Assembly (NCBI RefSeq): GCF_042666615.1
Contig: NZ_JBHTDD010000020.1
Location: forward strand, 62,001 to 126,000
Source: KBS50 sp042666615
Lineage (GTDB): Bacteria; Actinomycetota; Actinomycetes; Mycobacteriales; Micromonosporaceae
Direction: 5' to 3'
Length of the DNA: 64,000 nucleotides
A program made the translations under genes and the position numbers. Of this stretch, positions 36,188-45,991 are shown piece by piece. The notes below the pieces were generated by a model, which was not told where the DNA came from, ran no database searches, and saw nothing but the letters and a program-made list of their open reading frames with translations. How positions within the stretch are numbered: position 1 is the first letter of the stretch; every line of letters begins with the position of its first letter.

Positions 36188-36858
36188 GTCCGATCTCCCT
36201 TGCCCGCCGCCGCCCGGCGCTCGGCCTGCTCGGCCGTCCGCCCGGCGCGCTGCTCCGCCTGTTCGGCGCCCGGGAAGGTCACTCCCGGGTGCTCGTCCAC
36301 GGTGTACCGGCCCGGCCCCATCGGGGAGTGCTCGGCGCCCGCCGAGGTGCCCGGGTTGTCCAGCGCGCCGACGTAGTAGTCCTTCTCGCTGTCGCCGAGG
36401 TGCATCGGGTGCGGCGGCTGCTCCATCCCGGGCAGCAGCGGGGCGAGGAGCTGCTCCTTCGTGAAGATCAGATCCTGCCGGTTGTCCCGGGCCAGCTCGT
36501 ACTCGTTGCTCATGGTCAACGAGCGGGTCGGGCACGCCTCGATGCACAAGCCGCAGAAGATGCATCGCGCGTAATTGATCTGGTACGTGCTGGCGTACCG
36601 CTCACCGGGCGAGAACCGCTGCTCCTCGGTGTTGTCGCCGCCCTCGACGTAGATGGCGTCGGCCGGGCAGGCCCAGGCACACAGCTCGCACCCGATGCAC
36701 TTCTCCAGGCCGTCCGGATGCCGGTTGAGAATGTGTCGCCCGTGGTAGCGGGGGGCCGACACCGGCGGCTTGAACGGGTAGTCGGTGGTGACGACCTTCC
36801 TGAACATGTGCGAGAAGGTGACCCCGAAGCCCTTGAAGCTGTCCGTGATCGCACCCAT
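36184..36858 (-). CDS. nuoI: NADH-quinone oxidoreductase subunit I
   Basis: 224 residues from ATG 36858, with GGAGGTGTGAC directly upstream. Two 4Fe-4S motifs, CIGCELCAWACP and CIFCGLCIEACP, bind clusters N6a and N6b that pass electrons toward the quinone site. The C-terminal 70 residues are a Glu/Ala/Arg-rich extension (EQAEQRAGRTAEQAERRAAAG), longer than the family minimum. nuoH stops one base before this ATG. Confidence 0.96.
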   Translation of the reverse strand: MGAITDSFKGFGVTFSHMFRKVVTTDYPFKPPVSAPRYHGRHILNRHPDGLEKCIGCELCAWACPADAIYVEGGDNTEEQRFSPGERYASTYQINYARCIFCGLCIEACPTRSLTMSNEYELARDNRQDLIFTKEQLLAPLLPGMEQPPHPMHLGDSEKDYYVGALDNPGTSAGAEHSPMGPGRYTVDEHPGVTFPGAEQAEQRAGRTAEQAERRAAAGKGDRT

Positions 36859-36859
36859 G

Positions 36860-38206
36860 TCACACCTCCTTCTCGTCGGCGCCGATGTTTGCCGGTTGCC
36901 GCTCGGCGACCGCCCGTCTGGTCCGCGGGCTGGGGGGCACCTGCAGGTCCATCGGTGGCAGCGGGAAGCTGCCCTCCGGTCGGGCCCGCACCTCGTCCTG
37001 CAACGACGGCTTCGGCTCCGCCTTGCGACTTGGCCAGAACAGCGCCACCAGCAGCACCAGTCCCACCGGGACACCGATCGCGATCAGGCGGTCGGTGCGC
37101 TCCCAGCCACTGGTGACCCGGATGCCGCCGAGCGCCACGATCCACACCAGGTTGACCGGGATGAGCACCTTCCAACCGAGGCGCATGAACTGGTCGTACC
37201 GCATCCGGGGCAGCGTGCCGCGGAGCCAGACGAAGACGAACACCAGCAGGATGACCTTGGCGAGGAACCAGAGCAGCGGCCACCAGCCCGAGTTCGCCCC
37301 GTCCCAGACGCTTATCGGCCAGGGTGCCCGCCAGCCGCCGAGGAACAGCGTCACGGTCACGGCCGACATGGTCACCATGGCGACGTACTCGGAGAGCATG
37401 AACAGCGCGAACTTCAGCGAGCTGTACTCGGTCATGAAGCCGGAGACCAGCTCGGACTCCGCCTCGGGCAGGTCGAACGGCGCCCGGTTGGTCTCGCCGA
37501 CCGTCGAGATGAAGAAGATGATGAAGCTGGGCAGCAGCAACAGCGCGTACCAGCCGGGGGCCGGGATCTCCTGGCCGAACATGGTGAACCGGGTGGCGTC
37601 CGCCTGGGCCGCCACGATGCCGCTCGTCGACATCGTGCCAGCGGTCATGAACACGGCCACGATGGACAGGCCCAGCGCCACCTCGTACGAGATCATCTGT
37701 GCGCTCGACCGCAGCCCGCCGAGCAGCGGATAGGTCGAGCCGGACGCCCAGCCGCCGAGCACGATGCCGTACACGCCCATCGACGAGGCGGCCAGCACCA
37801 CCAGCACCGCCACCTGCACGTCGGTGACCTGCAACGGGGTCCAGTGGCCGAAGATGCTGACCATCGGACCGAACGGCACCACGGCCAGCGCCGTCACCGC
37901 CGCGATCACCGAGATGGTCGGCGCGAAGAAGTAGACGACCTTGTCCGCCTTGGTCGGCAGGATGTCTTCCTTGAAGGCCATCTTGAGACCGTCGGCGAGG
38001 GTTTGCAGCAGACCCAGCGGACCGATCTGGTTCGGGCCGGGCCGCTGAGCCATCCGGGCCACCACACGCCGCTCGAACCACACGCCGAGCAGCGTGGCCA
38101 GCACGGCGAAGACGAACGCCGCCACGACTTTGATGAGGACGATCCACCAGACGTCGCGGCCGAAGTCGGCGAGCGTCGGATCCTGCGCCAGGTAGAGGCT
38201 CGTCAT
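36860..38206 (-). CDS. nuoH: NADH-quinone oxidoreductase subunit H
   Basis: 448 residues, eight transmembrane helices plus a C-terminal extension of about 60 residues (RKAEPKPSLQDEVRARPEG onwards) seen in actinobacteria. RMAQRPGPNQIGPLGLLQTLADGLK and ETNRAPFDLPEAESELVSGF are the quinone-site signatures of this subunit. ATG 38206 overlaps the nuoG stop as ATGA. Confidence 0.96.
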   Translation of the reverse strand: MTSLYLAQDPTLADFGRDVWWIVLIKVVAAFVFAVLATLLGVWFERRVVARMAQRPGPNQIGPLGLLQTLADGLKMAFKEDILPTKADKVVYFFAPTISVIAAVTALAVVPFGPMVSIFGHWTPLQVTDVQVAVLVVLAASSMGVYGIVLGGWASGSTYPLLGGLRSSAQMISYEVALGLSIVAVFMTAGTMSTSGIVAAQADATRFTMFGQEIPAPGWYALLLLPSFIIFFISTVGETNRAPFDLPEAESELVSGFMTEYSSLKFALFMLSEYVAMVTMSAVTVTLFLGGWRAPWPISVWDGANSGWWPLLWFLAKVILLVFVFVWLRGTLPRMRYDQFMRLGWKVLIPVNLVWIVALGGIRVTSGWERTDRLIAIGVPVGLVLLVALFWPSRKAEPKPSLQDEVRARPEGSFPLPPMDLQVPPSPRTRRAVAERQPANIGADEKEV

Positions 38207-40764
38207 TGGAGGCTCCCGGGATCGGTGTTGAGCAGCGGCCCCGGCCGACCGGCCGCGTCGGCGGCGACGCCGGATCCACCGGCCACGGTGGACGATTCCC
38301 CGGACTCCGACCGCCCGGCGGCGCCGGCGGAAAGCCGGACCACGGCACCGGCCGGTACGCCGAGCGCCCGCCGGACCGTCGAACCGGGCGAGTTGGTGGG
38401 CAGCCAGACAACGCCGTCGGGCATCTCGGTGAGCGCTACCGGCAGGGTGACGGCCCCCCGGTCGGTGCCCACCGTGACCGGCTCGCCCTCGGCCACCCCG
38501 ATCGCCTCGGCGGTCGCCTTGGCCAGCCGGGCCACCGGCTGGCGGGCGGTGCCGCCAAGGTACGGGTCGCCCTCGGTGAGCGTCCCCAGGTCGATGAGCT
38601 GGTGCCAGGTGGCCAGCACCGCCTCCCCGGTCGCCGGGGTCGGCACGCCCGCGGGGGCCGCCCTCGGCGGCTGCGGGCGATCGGCCCGGCTGGTCGGCAG
38701 GGTGCCCAGCTCGCGCCGGACGCCGTTCACGTCGCTGGTGCCGAGTCGCACCCCGAGCTGAGCGGCCAGGGCGTCGAGCACCCGACCGTCGGCCATCGCG
38801 GCGGTGTTCAACACTGCCTCGAACGGACGCAGGCGGCCCTCCCAGTCGAGGAAGCTACCGGCCTTCTCCACCACCGGCGCCACCGGCAGGACCACGTCCG
38901 CCCGGCGGGTCACCGCGCTGCCCCGCAGCTCCAGGCTGACCAGGAACGGCACCTCGTCCAGGGCCCGCTCGGCGAGTCGCGGGTCGGCCAGGTCGGCCGG
39001 GTCGACCCCGGCCACCACCAGGGCGCCGAGCTGACCGGCGGCCGCCGCCGCGACGATCTCGTCGGTGTCCCGGCCGCGCTGGCTCGGGATGTCCCCGGGC
39101 CGCACGTCCCAGGCGGCGCCGAGTTCGGCGCGCGCCGCCGCGTCGGTGACCAGTCGGCCGCCGGGCAGCAGGTTGGGCAGGCAACCCGCGTCCACCGCGC
39201 CCCGGTCGCCCGCGCGCCGCGGCACCCAGGCGAGCCTGGCGCCGGTGCGCTCCGCCACCGCCGCGGCGGCGGAGAGGCCGCCCGGCACGGTGGCGAGTCG
39301 CTCGCCCACCAGCAGGATCGCCCCCTCGGCGCCGAGCGCCTCGGCCACCGTCGGGTGCTCGGCCAGCACCGACGCCTCCTCGCCCGGGACCACCCGGGCG
39401 ATCTTGGCGCCGAGCTTCTCCAGGCCCGGGGTGGCGTACGGCGCGAGCGCGAAGACCTGGAGGCCCTTCTTCTGGTACGCCTTACGCAGCCGCAGGAAGA
39501 GGATCGGGCACTCCTCCTCCGGCTCCAGCCCGACCACCACGACCGCCTTGGCGTTCTCCACGTCGGCGTACGTCACGTCGGTGCGCCCGGACACGCAGGC
39601 GGCCAGGAAGTCCGCCTCCTCACCGGCGACCTCCGCGTCGACCAGACGGATCGGCCGGGCCCGGAAGTCGATGTCGTTGGTGTGCAGCGCGACCCGGGCG
39701 AACTTGGCGTACGCGTACGCGTCCTCGACGGTGAGCCGGCCGCCGGTGAGCACCCCGACGCCCCGGTCGCCGTCCCGTGCGGCCCGCAACCCGTCGGCCG
39801 CCACCGCGAACGCCTCGCTCCACGAGGCCTCGCGCAGTTCGCCGGTCTCCCGGTCCCGGACCAGCGGGGTGGTCAACCGCTCGGTGGCGGTGGCGTAGCG
39901 GAAGCCCCACCGCCCCTTGTCGCAGTTCCACTCCTCGTTGACGGCCGGGTCGTCGCCGGCAAGCCGGCGCATCACCTTGCCGCGCCGCCAGTCGGTGCGC
40001 TGGTCACAGCCGGCCGAGCAGTGCTCACACACGCTGGGCGAGGAAACCAGGTCGAACGGGCGGGACCGGAACCGGTACTGGGTGCCGGTCAGCGCGCCGA
40101 CCGGGCAGATCTGCACCGTGTTACCGGAGAAGTAGGAGTTGAACGGGACCACTTCGGCGTCGTCCGAGTCGACCCCGTACGCCTCGTCCCGGTAAATATT
40201 GATCTCTTCGGCGCTGGACCGGCCCATCAGGTCGATGAACTTGTCCCCGGCGATCTCCTCCGAGAAGCGGGTGCACCGCTGGCACAGCACGCACCGTTCC
40301 CGGTCCAGCAGGACCTGGCTGGAGATGGGCAACGGCTTCGGGTACTCCCGCTTGTGCTCGTGGAACCGCGAGTCGGACCGGCCGGTCGACATCGCCTGGT
40401 TCTGCAGCGGGCACTCGCCGCCCTTGTCACACATCGGGCAGTCGAGCGGGTGGTTGACAAGCAGCAGCTCCATGATCCCGGCCTGCGCCTTCTTGGCGAC
40501 CTCCGAGGTGAGCTGGGTCTGCACCACCATGCCGTCGGCCACCGTCTGGGTACACGAGGCGACCGGCTTGCGCTGCCCCTCCACCTCGACCAGGCACTGC
40601 CGGCAGGCACCGGCCGGGGCCAGCAGCGGGTGGTCGCAGAACCGCGGGATGGCGATGCCCATCTGCTCGGCGACCCGGATCAGCAGGGCGCCCTTGGGTG
40701 CGGTGACCTCGACGCCGTCGATGGTGAGCGTGACGGTGTCGGTGGCCTTGGCAACGTCAGTCAT
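38203..40764 (-). CDS. nuoG: NADH-quinone oxidoreductase subunit G
   Basis: 853 residues. The N-terminus has the 2Fe-2S ferredoxin domain (CDHPLLAPAGACRQC, CTQT), then the His/Cys site HPLDCPMCDKGGECP and the CVLCQRC...CPVGAL 4Fe-4S sites. CEHCSAGCDQ followed by NEEWNCDKGRW supplies the fourth-cluster (N7) cysteines, so N7 is likely present. The rest is molybdopterin-oxidoreductase-like without the catalytic site. ATG 40764 follows nuoF by 61 bp, the largest gap upstream in the hydrophilic genes; GGAAGGCGG is the ribosome site. Confidence 0.96.
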   Translation of the reverse strand: MTDVAKATDTVTLTIDGVEVTAPKGALLIRVAEQMGIAIPRFCDHPLLAPAGACRQCLVEVEGQRKPVASCTQTVADGMVVQTQLTSEVAKKAQAGIMELLLVNHPLDCPMCDKGGECPLQNQAMSTGRSDSRFHEHKREYPKPLPISSQVLLDRERCVLCQRCTRFSEEIAGDKFIDLMGRSSAEEINIYRDEAYGVDSDDAEVVPFNSYFSGNTVQICPVGALTGTQYRFRSRPFDLVSSPSVCEHCSAGCDQRTDWRRGKVMRRLAGDDPAVNEEWNCDKGRWGFRYATATERLTTPLVRDRETGELREASWSEAFAVAADGLRAARDGDRGVGVLTGGRLTVEDAYAYAKFARVALHTNDIDFRARPIRLVDAEVAGEEADFLAACVSGRTDVTYADVENAKAVVVVGLEPEEECPILFLRLRKAYQKKGLQVFALAPYATPGLEKLGAKIARVVPGEEASVLAEHPTVAEALGAEGAILLVGERLATVPGGLSAAAAVAERTGARLAWVPRRAGDRGAVDAGCLPNLLPGGRLVTDAAARAELGAAWDVRPGDIPSQRGRDTDEIVAAAAAGQLGALVVAGVDPADLADPRLAERALDEVPFLVSLELRGSAVTRRADVVLPVAPVVEKAGSFLDWEGRLRPFEAVLNTAAMADGRVLDALAAQLGVRLGTSDVNGVRRELGTLPTSRADRPQPPRAAPAGVPTPATGEAVLATWHQLIDLGTLTEGDPYLGGTARQPVARLAKATAEAIGVAEGEPVTVGTDRGAVTLPVALTEMPDGVVWLPTNSPGSTVRRALGVPAGAVVRLSAGAAGRSESGESSTVAGGSGVAADAAGRPGPLLNTDPGSLQ

Positions 40765-40825
40765 GCCGCACCGCCTTCCATTCGCGACTGCGGGGCTCGC
40801 AAACCCGGCTCACTCCTCGCGCTCA

Positions 40826-42142
40826 TTAATGCGCCCCTACCAACTGCTTGTCGGACAGTTTCGGCGCGGTCCGGCCCTCGATGTAGTCGAGGTAGTCCTG
40901 CTTGAAGTACTTCAGCGAGGACGTGACCGGGCTGGTCGCGCCATCGCCGAGGCCGCAGAACGACCGGCCGAGGATGTTGTCACACGTGTCGAGCAGGGTG
41001 TCCAGATCCTCGTGGGTCCCCAGGCCGGACAGGATGCGCCGGTAGACCCGGACCATCCAGAAGTTGCCCTCCCGGCACGGGGTGCACTTGCCGCACGACT
41101 CGTGGTGGTAGAACTCCAGCCACCGGTAGGTCGCGTAGACCGGGCAGTCCTGGTCGGAGAAGATCTGGGTGGCGGTGGTGCCGAGGATGGAGCCGGCCGC
41201 GGCCACTCCCTCGAAGTCCAGTGGCACGTCCAGGTGCTCGGCGGTAAGCAGCGGGGTGGACGACCCGCCAGGCGTCCAGAACCGCAGGTTGTGTCCGGGC
41301 TGCATGCCACCGGCCAGCTCGATCAGCTCGCGCAGGGTGATCCCCATCGAGCACTCGTACTGGCCCGGGTTGGCGATCCTGCCGGAGAGCGAATAGATCA
41401 TCGGTCCGGACGACTTCTCCGTACCCATGCTCTTCCACCAGTCCGCGCCGCCCAGCACGATGTACGGCACGCTCGCGATGGTGCCGACGTTGTTCACCAC
41501 CGTGGGGCACGCGTACAGGCCGTGCGTCGCGGGGAACGGCGGGCGCAGCCGCGGCTGGCCGCGGAAGCCCTCCAGCGAGTCCAGCAGCGCGGTCTCCTCG
41601 CCACAGATGTACGCGCCGGCGCCGCCGTGCACCACCACGTCCAGGTCGAACCCGGAGCGCAGGATGTTCTTGCCGAGGTAGCCCTTGGCGTACGCCTCGT
41701 CGACGGCGTTGCGCAGCCGGCGGGCCGCGTTCACCGCCTCCCCACGGATGTAGATGTACGCGCGGTTGGCCCGGATCGCGTACGAGGCGATGATGACGCC
41801 CTCGATAAGCGAATGCGGGTCGTGCGTCATCAGCGGCAGATCTTTGCAGGTGCCCGGCTCACCCTCGTCGGCGTTGACCACGAGGTAGTGCGGCTTGCCG
41901 TCGCCCTGCGGGATGAAACCCCACTTGAGGCCCGCCGGGAAGCCCGCGCCACCCCGACCGCGCAGGCCGGAGTCCTTGATGAGCTGGATCAGGTCGTCCG
42001 GGTGCGCCGTGATCGCCTTGCGCAGCGCGGCGTACCCGTCCAGCTTCTCGTAGGTACGGATGCGCCAGGCGTCCGGCGAGAGCCAGCGCTTGGTGAGCAC
42101 CGGGGTCAGCTTCTGCAGCGTCTCCCGTCGAGGGGTGGTCAC
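40826..42142 (-). CDS. nuoF: NADH-quinone oxidoreductase subunit F (NADH-binding)
   Basis: 438 residues. GLRGRGGAGFPAGLKW and NADEGEPGTCKDLPLM form the NADH/FMN site, ICGEETALLDSLEG follows, and ESCGKCTPCREGN...CGLGDG binds cluster N3. It accepts electrons from NADH and, with NuoE and NuoG, forms the input module. GTG 42142 overlaps the nuoE stop as GTGA. Confidence 0.97.
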   Translation of the reverse strand: MTTPRRETLQKLTPVLTKRWLSPDAWRIRTYEKLDGYAALRKAITAHPDDLIQLIKDSGLRGRGGAGFPAGLKWGFIPQGDGKPHYLVVNADEGEPGTCKDLPLMTHDPHSLIEGVIIASYAIRANRAYIYIRGEAVNAARRLRNAVDEAYAKGYLGKNILRSGFDLDVVVHGGAGAYICGEETALLDSLEGFRGQPRLRPPFPATHGLYACPTVVNNVGTIASVPYIVLGGADWWKSMGTEKSSGPMIYSLSGRIANPGQYECSMGITLRELIELAGGMQPGHNLRFWTPGGSSTPLLTAEHLDVPLDFEGVAAAGSILGTTATQIFSDQDCPVYATYRWLEFYHHESCGKCTPCREGNFWMVRVYRRILSGLGTHEDLDTLLDTCDNILGRSFCGLGDGATSPVTSSLKYFKQDYLDYIEGRTAPKLSDKQLVGAH

Positions 42143-43215
42143 TTCTCGGCCTCCTTCTCGCCGCCGGCCGGCGCCCCGCCGGCATCCGCGAGGTTGCGCT
42201 CCTGCGCGCCGGTGTCGTCACCGGCGGGCTTGGCGTCACCGGCCGGCGGGTTGGCCCCGACTCCGGCCGCCTCGGCCGACCGGGCGTCGGCCGGTCCCGG
42301 CGGGACACCGTCGGCCGGGGCCGCGTTGCCGGGGGCGTCCGGCACGGCGGTACGGGCGTCCGGCTGCCGGGTCTCAGCGGTGCGGACCTGCGGGTCCTTG
42401 ACGTCCGGGTCCTTGGTGTCCGGCGCCGTGCTGCCGGTCCGCGAGGACGGAACCTTGGTGGGCGGCGCCGGCTTGTCGGCCGGCTTGCCGGTGTTCTCGT
42501 CCCGTCGCCGGATCGGGGTGTCCGGGTCGAAGCCGGGGACCGAGACGCCGTGCTCCTCGGCCAGCCGCAGGCCGCGCAGGGACGGCTCGCCGGCCCGCCC
42601 GTCGGCAATCGCCTCATCCCGCGGGTCGGTGAAGCCCGCGAGCTGGATCGACATCTCCTTGAGGGTGCACAGCCGGGCGCCCCGGGTCGGCGTGGGCCGG
42701 CCACCGGCCCGCAGTTCGTCCACGACGGCGCTGGCGCTCTCCGGGTCCACCTGGTCGAAGAACTCGTAGTTGACCGTCATCACCGGGCCGTAGTCGCAGG
42801 CGGCGAGGCACTCGGCGTGTTCCAGGGTGATGGTGCCGTCGGCCGTGGTCTCGTCGTGCCCGACGCCCAGCCGCTCGGACAGCGTGTCGTAGACCTGCTG
42901 TCCACCGAGGACGTTGCACAGCGTGTTGGTGCAGACGCTGACCAGCCAGTCACCGGTGGGCCGCCGCTTGTACATGGTGTAGAAGGTGGCCACCGCGCCG
43001 ACCTGTGCCTTGTTGAGGCCCAGCACACCGGCACAGAACTCCACCCCGGCCGGCGACACGTAGCCCTCCACCGACTGCACCAGGTGCAGCAGCGGCAGCA
43101 ACGCGGACCGGGACCGGTCGGCCGGGTAGCGGGCCACGATCTCCCGGGCCCGGTCGGCGAGCTGCTCGTGCAGCGCCGTGGCGGCGGGCGAGAGGTCAAC
43201 CATCGCGTCAGTCAT
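42139..43215 (-). CDS. nuoE: NADH-quinone oxidoreductase subunit E, with long C-terminal tail
   Basis: 358 residues from ATG 43215. The thioredoxin-like 2Fe-2S domain fills the first 190 or so residues, with CTNTLC and CLAAC providing four cysteines for cluster N1a. The remaining 160 residues are low-complexity and rich in Pro, Ala, Asp and Thr (KPADKPAPPTKVPSSRTG and similar), unlike the 160-240-residue NuoE of most bacteria. An in-frame ATG at 43251 would overlap nuoD; 43215 starts nearer the conserved region. Confidence 0.93.
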   Translation of the reverse strand: MTDAMVDLSPAATALHEQLADRAREIVARYPADRSRSALLPLLHLVQSVEGYVSPAGVEFCAGVLGLNKAQVGAVATFYTMYKRRPTGDWLVSVCTNTLCNVLGGQQVYDTLSERLGVGHDETTADGTITLEHAECLAACDYGPVMTVNYEFFDQVDPESASAVVDELRAGGRPTPTRGARLCTLKEMSIQLAGFTDPRDEAIADGRAGEPSLRGLRLAEEHGVSVPGFDPDTPIRRRDENTGKPADKPAPPTKVPSSRTGSTAPDTKDPDVKDPQVRTAETRQPDARTAVPDAPGNAAPADGVPPGPADARSAEAAGVGANPPAGDAKPAGDDTGAQERNLADAGGAPAGGEKEAEK

Positions 43216-43240
43216 GAGAGGGTCTTCTTTCCGTTCACGC

Positions 43241-44566
43241 TCACCGGTCACAACCGCCCATCACCGGGTCCAGCGACGCGCCACCGGCGATCACGTCCGC
43301 GATCAGGCCGCCCTCGGCCATCGCCGGGAGCGCCTGGAGGTTGACGAAACTCGGCTCCCGGTAGTGCACCCGGTAGGGCCGCGTCCCGCCGTCCGACACA
43401 GCGTGCACGCCCAACTCGCCGCGGGGCGCCTCGATCCCCACGTACACCTGGCCGGGTGGGACCCGGAACCCCTCGGTGACCAGCTTGAAGTGGTGGATAA
43501 GCGACTCCATCGACTGACCCATGATCTTGGCGACGTGTTCCAGGGAGTTGCCCATCCCGTCCACGCCGATGGCGAGCTGCGCCGGCCAGGCGATCTTCTT
43601 GTCGGCCACCATGACCGGGCCGGGCCGCAGCCGGTCGAGCGCCTGCTCCACCAGCTTCAGCGATTCCCGGATCTCGGCCAGCCGCACCTGGTACCGGCCC
43701 CACACGTCGCCGTCGTTCGAGGTGGGCACGTCGAACTCGTACGTCTCGTAGCCGCAGTACGGCATGGTCTTGCGCAGGTCCCAGGGCAGGCCCGCGGAGC
43801 GCAGCACCGGACCGGTGACGCCGAGCGCCAGGCAGCCGGTCACGTCGAGCACCGCGACGTTCTTCGTCCGCTCGATCCAGATCGGCTGGCCGGAGAGCAG
43901 GTCCTCGTACTCCTGGAGCCGCTTGGGCATCAGCTCCAGGAACTCGTGGATCTTGACGATCGCCTCGTCCGGCACGTCCTGCGCGACGCCGCCGGGACGC
44001 ACGTACGCGTGGTTCATCCGCAGACCGGTGACCATCTCGAAGATGTCGAGGATGTACTCCCGCTCCCGGAAGCCGTACAGCATCATCGACAGCGCGCCCA
44101 GCTCCATGCCGGTGGTGGCCAGCCAGACCAGGTGCGAGGAGATCCGGTTCAGCTCCATCATCAGCACCCGGATGGTGTTGGCCCGCTCGGTGATCTCGTC
44201 GGTGATGCCGAGCAGCTTCTCCACCGCCAGGCTGTACGCCGTCTCGTTGAAGATCGGGGCCAGGTAATCCATCCGGGTGACGAAGGTGCTGCCCTGCACC
44301 CAGTTGCGGTACTCGAGGTTCTTCTCGATGCCGGTGTGCAGGTAACCCACCACCGACCTGGCCTCGCGGACGGTCTCGCCCTCGAGTTCGAGCACGAGCC
44401 GGAGCACACCGTGGGTGGACGGGTGCTGCGGGCCCATGTTGACCACGATCCGCTCGTCGCCGATCGGGTCGGTCCCCTCGACGACCGTGTCCCAGTCGCC
44501 GCCGGTGACCGTGAAGACCTTGCCCTCGGCGGTGTCCCGCTCGCGTGCGTATCCGGGAGTCGTCAC
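43241..44566 (-). CDS. nuoD: NADH-quinone oxidoreductase subunit D
   Basis: 441 residues. NMGPQHPSTHGVLRLVLELEGETV is the quinone-site signature of the 49-kDa subunit, with LHTGIEKNLEYR and GMELGALSMMLYGFREREYILDIFE after it. With NuoB it forms the quinone-binding pocket. GTG 44566 overlaps the nuoC stop as GTGA. Confidence 0.97.
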   Translation of the reverse strand: MTTPGYARERDTAEGKVFTVTGGDWDTVVEGTDPIGDERIVVNMGPQHPSTHGVLRLVLELEGETVREARSVVGYLHTGIEKNLEYRNWVQGSTFVTRMDYLAPIFNETAYSLAVEKLLGITDEITERANTIRVLMMELNRISSHLVWLATTGMELGALSMMLYGFREREYILDIFEMVTGLRMNHAYVRPGGVAQDVPDEAIVKIHEFLELMPKRLQEYEDLLSGQPIWIERTKNVAVLDVTGCLALGVTGPVLRSAGLPWDLRKTMPYCGYETYEFDVPTSNDGDVWGRYQVRLAEIRESLKLVEQALDRLRPGPVMVADKKIAWPAQLAIGVDGMGNSLEHVAKIMGQSMESLIHHFKLVTEGFRVPPGQVYVGIEAPRGELGVHAVSDGGTRPYRVHYREPSFVNLQALPAMAEGGLIADVIAGGASLDPVMGGCDR

Positions 44567-45306
44567 TGGTAGCTCCTCCGCTGGTCCGGGGGCGGGATCT
44601 CGGCGCCCTTGTACTCCACCGGGACGCCGCCCAGCGGGTAGTCCTTGCGCTGCGGGTGCCCCTCCCAGTCGTCCGGCATCAGGATCCGGGTGAGGGCGGG
44701 GTGGCCGTCGAAGACGACCCCGAACATGTCGTACGCCTCGCGCTCCTGCCAGTCGGCGGTCGGGTAGACAGCCGTGACGCTCGGCAGGTGTGGGTCGACC
44801 GTGGAGACCGCCGCCTCCAGCCGCACGATCCGCCGGTAGGTCATCGAGGTGAGCTGGTAGACCACGTGCAGCCGGCGCTCGTCAGCGCCGAGGTAGTCCA
44901 CGCCGGACACCGAGGAGCACAGCTCGAAGCGCAGCGCCGGGTCGTCCCGCATGATCTGGCAGACCTCGGCGATCCGGGCCGGCTTGATGTGCAGGGTCAG
45001 CTCACCCCGGTCGACGATCACCTTCTCGATCGCGTCAGCGAAGGCCGGGTACGCCTCCTCCAGCGCGTCGGTCACGTCGTCGAAGTAGCTCCCGTACGGG
45101 CGCGGGCTGTCGCCCACGGCGGGACGCCGGCGCACCAACCCGCCGAACCCGGACGTGTCGCCGGTGCCGTGGTTGCCGAACATGCCCTGACCGGCGACGC
45201 TGCTCGGCGGGTAGTCGGCCGGGGCGGTCGTGCTGGCCCCGGTCGGCGTGGCGGGCAGCGGCACGCCACCGCCCGGCCGCTCGGTGCTCTTGCTGGGCTC
45301 GGTCAT
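44563..45306 (-). CDS. nuoC: NADH-quinone oxidoreductase subunit C
   Basis: 247 residues. The conserved 30-kDa domain is about 85-240 (RFELCSSVSGVDYLG, YPTADWQEREAYDMFGVVFDGHP, DWEGHPQRKDYPLGG). The first 80 residues are a Pro/Gly/Ser-rich extension seen in actinobacterial NuoC. ATG 45306 overlaps the nuoB stop as ATGA. Confidence 0.95.
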   Translation of the reverse strand: MTEPSKSTERPGGGVPLPATPTGASTTAPADYPPSSVAGQGMFGNHGTGDTSGFGGLVRRRPAVGDSPRPYGSYFDDVTDALEEAYPAFADAIEKVIVDRGELTLHIKPARIAEVCQIMRDDPALRFELCSSVSGVDYLGADERRLHVVYQLTSMTYRRIVRLEAAVSTVDPHLPSVTAVYPTADWQEREAYDMFGVVFDGHPALTRILMPDDWEGHPQRKDYPLGGVPVEYKGAEIPPPDQRRSYQ

Positions 45307-45977
45307 TTCGCTACGCCCCCGGAGAGGTGGTTCTGGGCCTTCATCCAGTTCTCGATGCGCAACTGCTCCTCGCGCCCCTCGCGAACCGCCTTGGTCCACT
45401 CGGCCCGGCGGGCCCGGTCGGAGCGGTACGAGGAGGGCATCGAGCCGTACGGGACGACCGGCACGTCGCCGCGTTCCTGGCGGGCGGCCAGCATCTTGCG
45501 ACCGTTGGCGCCGAGCGGCTCGTGGCCGATCTTCTCGCGCAGCTTGAGGATCGCGTCGATGAGCATCTCCGGCCGGGGCGGGCAGCCCGGCAGGTACATG
45601 TCGACCGGCACGACGTGGTCGACGCCCTGCACGATCGCGTAGTTGTTGAACATGCCGCCGCTGCTGGCGCAGACACCCATCGACAGCACCCAGCGGGGCT
45701 CGGCCATCTGGTCGTAGATCTGGCGCAGCACGGGGGCCATCTTCTGACTCACCCGACCGGCGACGATCATCAGGTCGGCCTGCCTCGGGGAGGCGCGGAA
45801 CACCTCCATGCCCCAGCGGCCGAGGTCGTAGTGCGGCGCGCCGGCCGCCATCATCTCGATCGCGCAGCAGGCCAGGCCGAACGTGGCGCCCCACACCGAC
45901 GACTTCCGCGACCAGTTGACAAGCTTCTCCACCGAGGTGAGCAGGACGCCGGCGGGGAGTTTCTCCTCGATACCCAT
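45303..45977 (-). CDS. nuoB: NADH-quinone oxidoreductase subunit B
   Basis: 224 residues from ATG 45977. GLACCAIEMM, GVCASSGGMFNNYAIVQGVDHVVPVD and PGCPPRPE supply the cysteines of cluster N2, the last before menaquinone. The C-terminal extension (about 55 residues, RSDRARRAEWTKAVREGREEQ) is basic. It follows nuoA by 14 nt. Confidence 0.96.
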   Translation of the reverse strand: MGIEEKLPAGVLLTSVEKLVNWSRKSSVWGATFGLACCAIEMMAAGAPHYDLGRWGMEVFRASPRQADLMIVAGRVSQKMAPVLRQIYDQMAEPRWVLSMGVCASSGGMFNNYAIVQGVDHVVPVDMYLPGCPPRPEMLIDAILKLREKIGHEPLGANGRKMLAARQERGDVPVVPYGSMPSSYRSDRARRAEWTKAVREGREEQLRIENWMKAQNHLSGGVAK

Positions 45978-45991
45978 CTGACGGTCCTCCC

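Noticed and set aside
40765..40825. Possible short gene or RNA between nuoF and nuoG
   Set aside because: The 61-bp gap has no reading frame or hairpin of note. The sequence GAGCCCCGCAGTCGCGAA may be a dispersed motif but was not supported by a second copy here.
38206..40905. Long plus-strand frame opposite nuoG
   Set aside because: nuoG with all its iron-sulphur motifs occupies this interval. The other frame has low-complexity composition.
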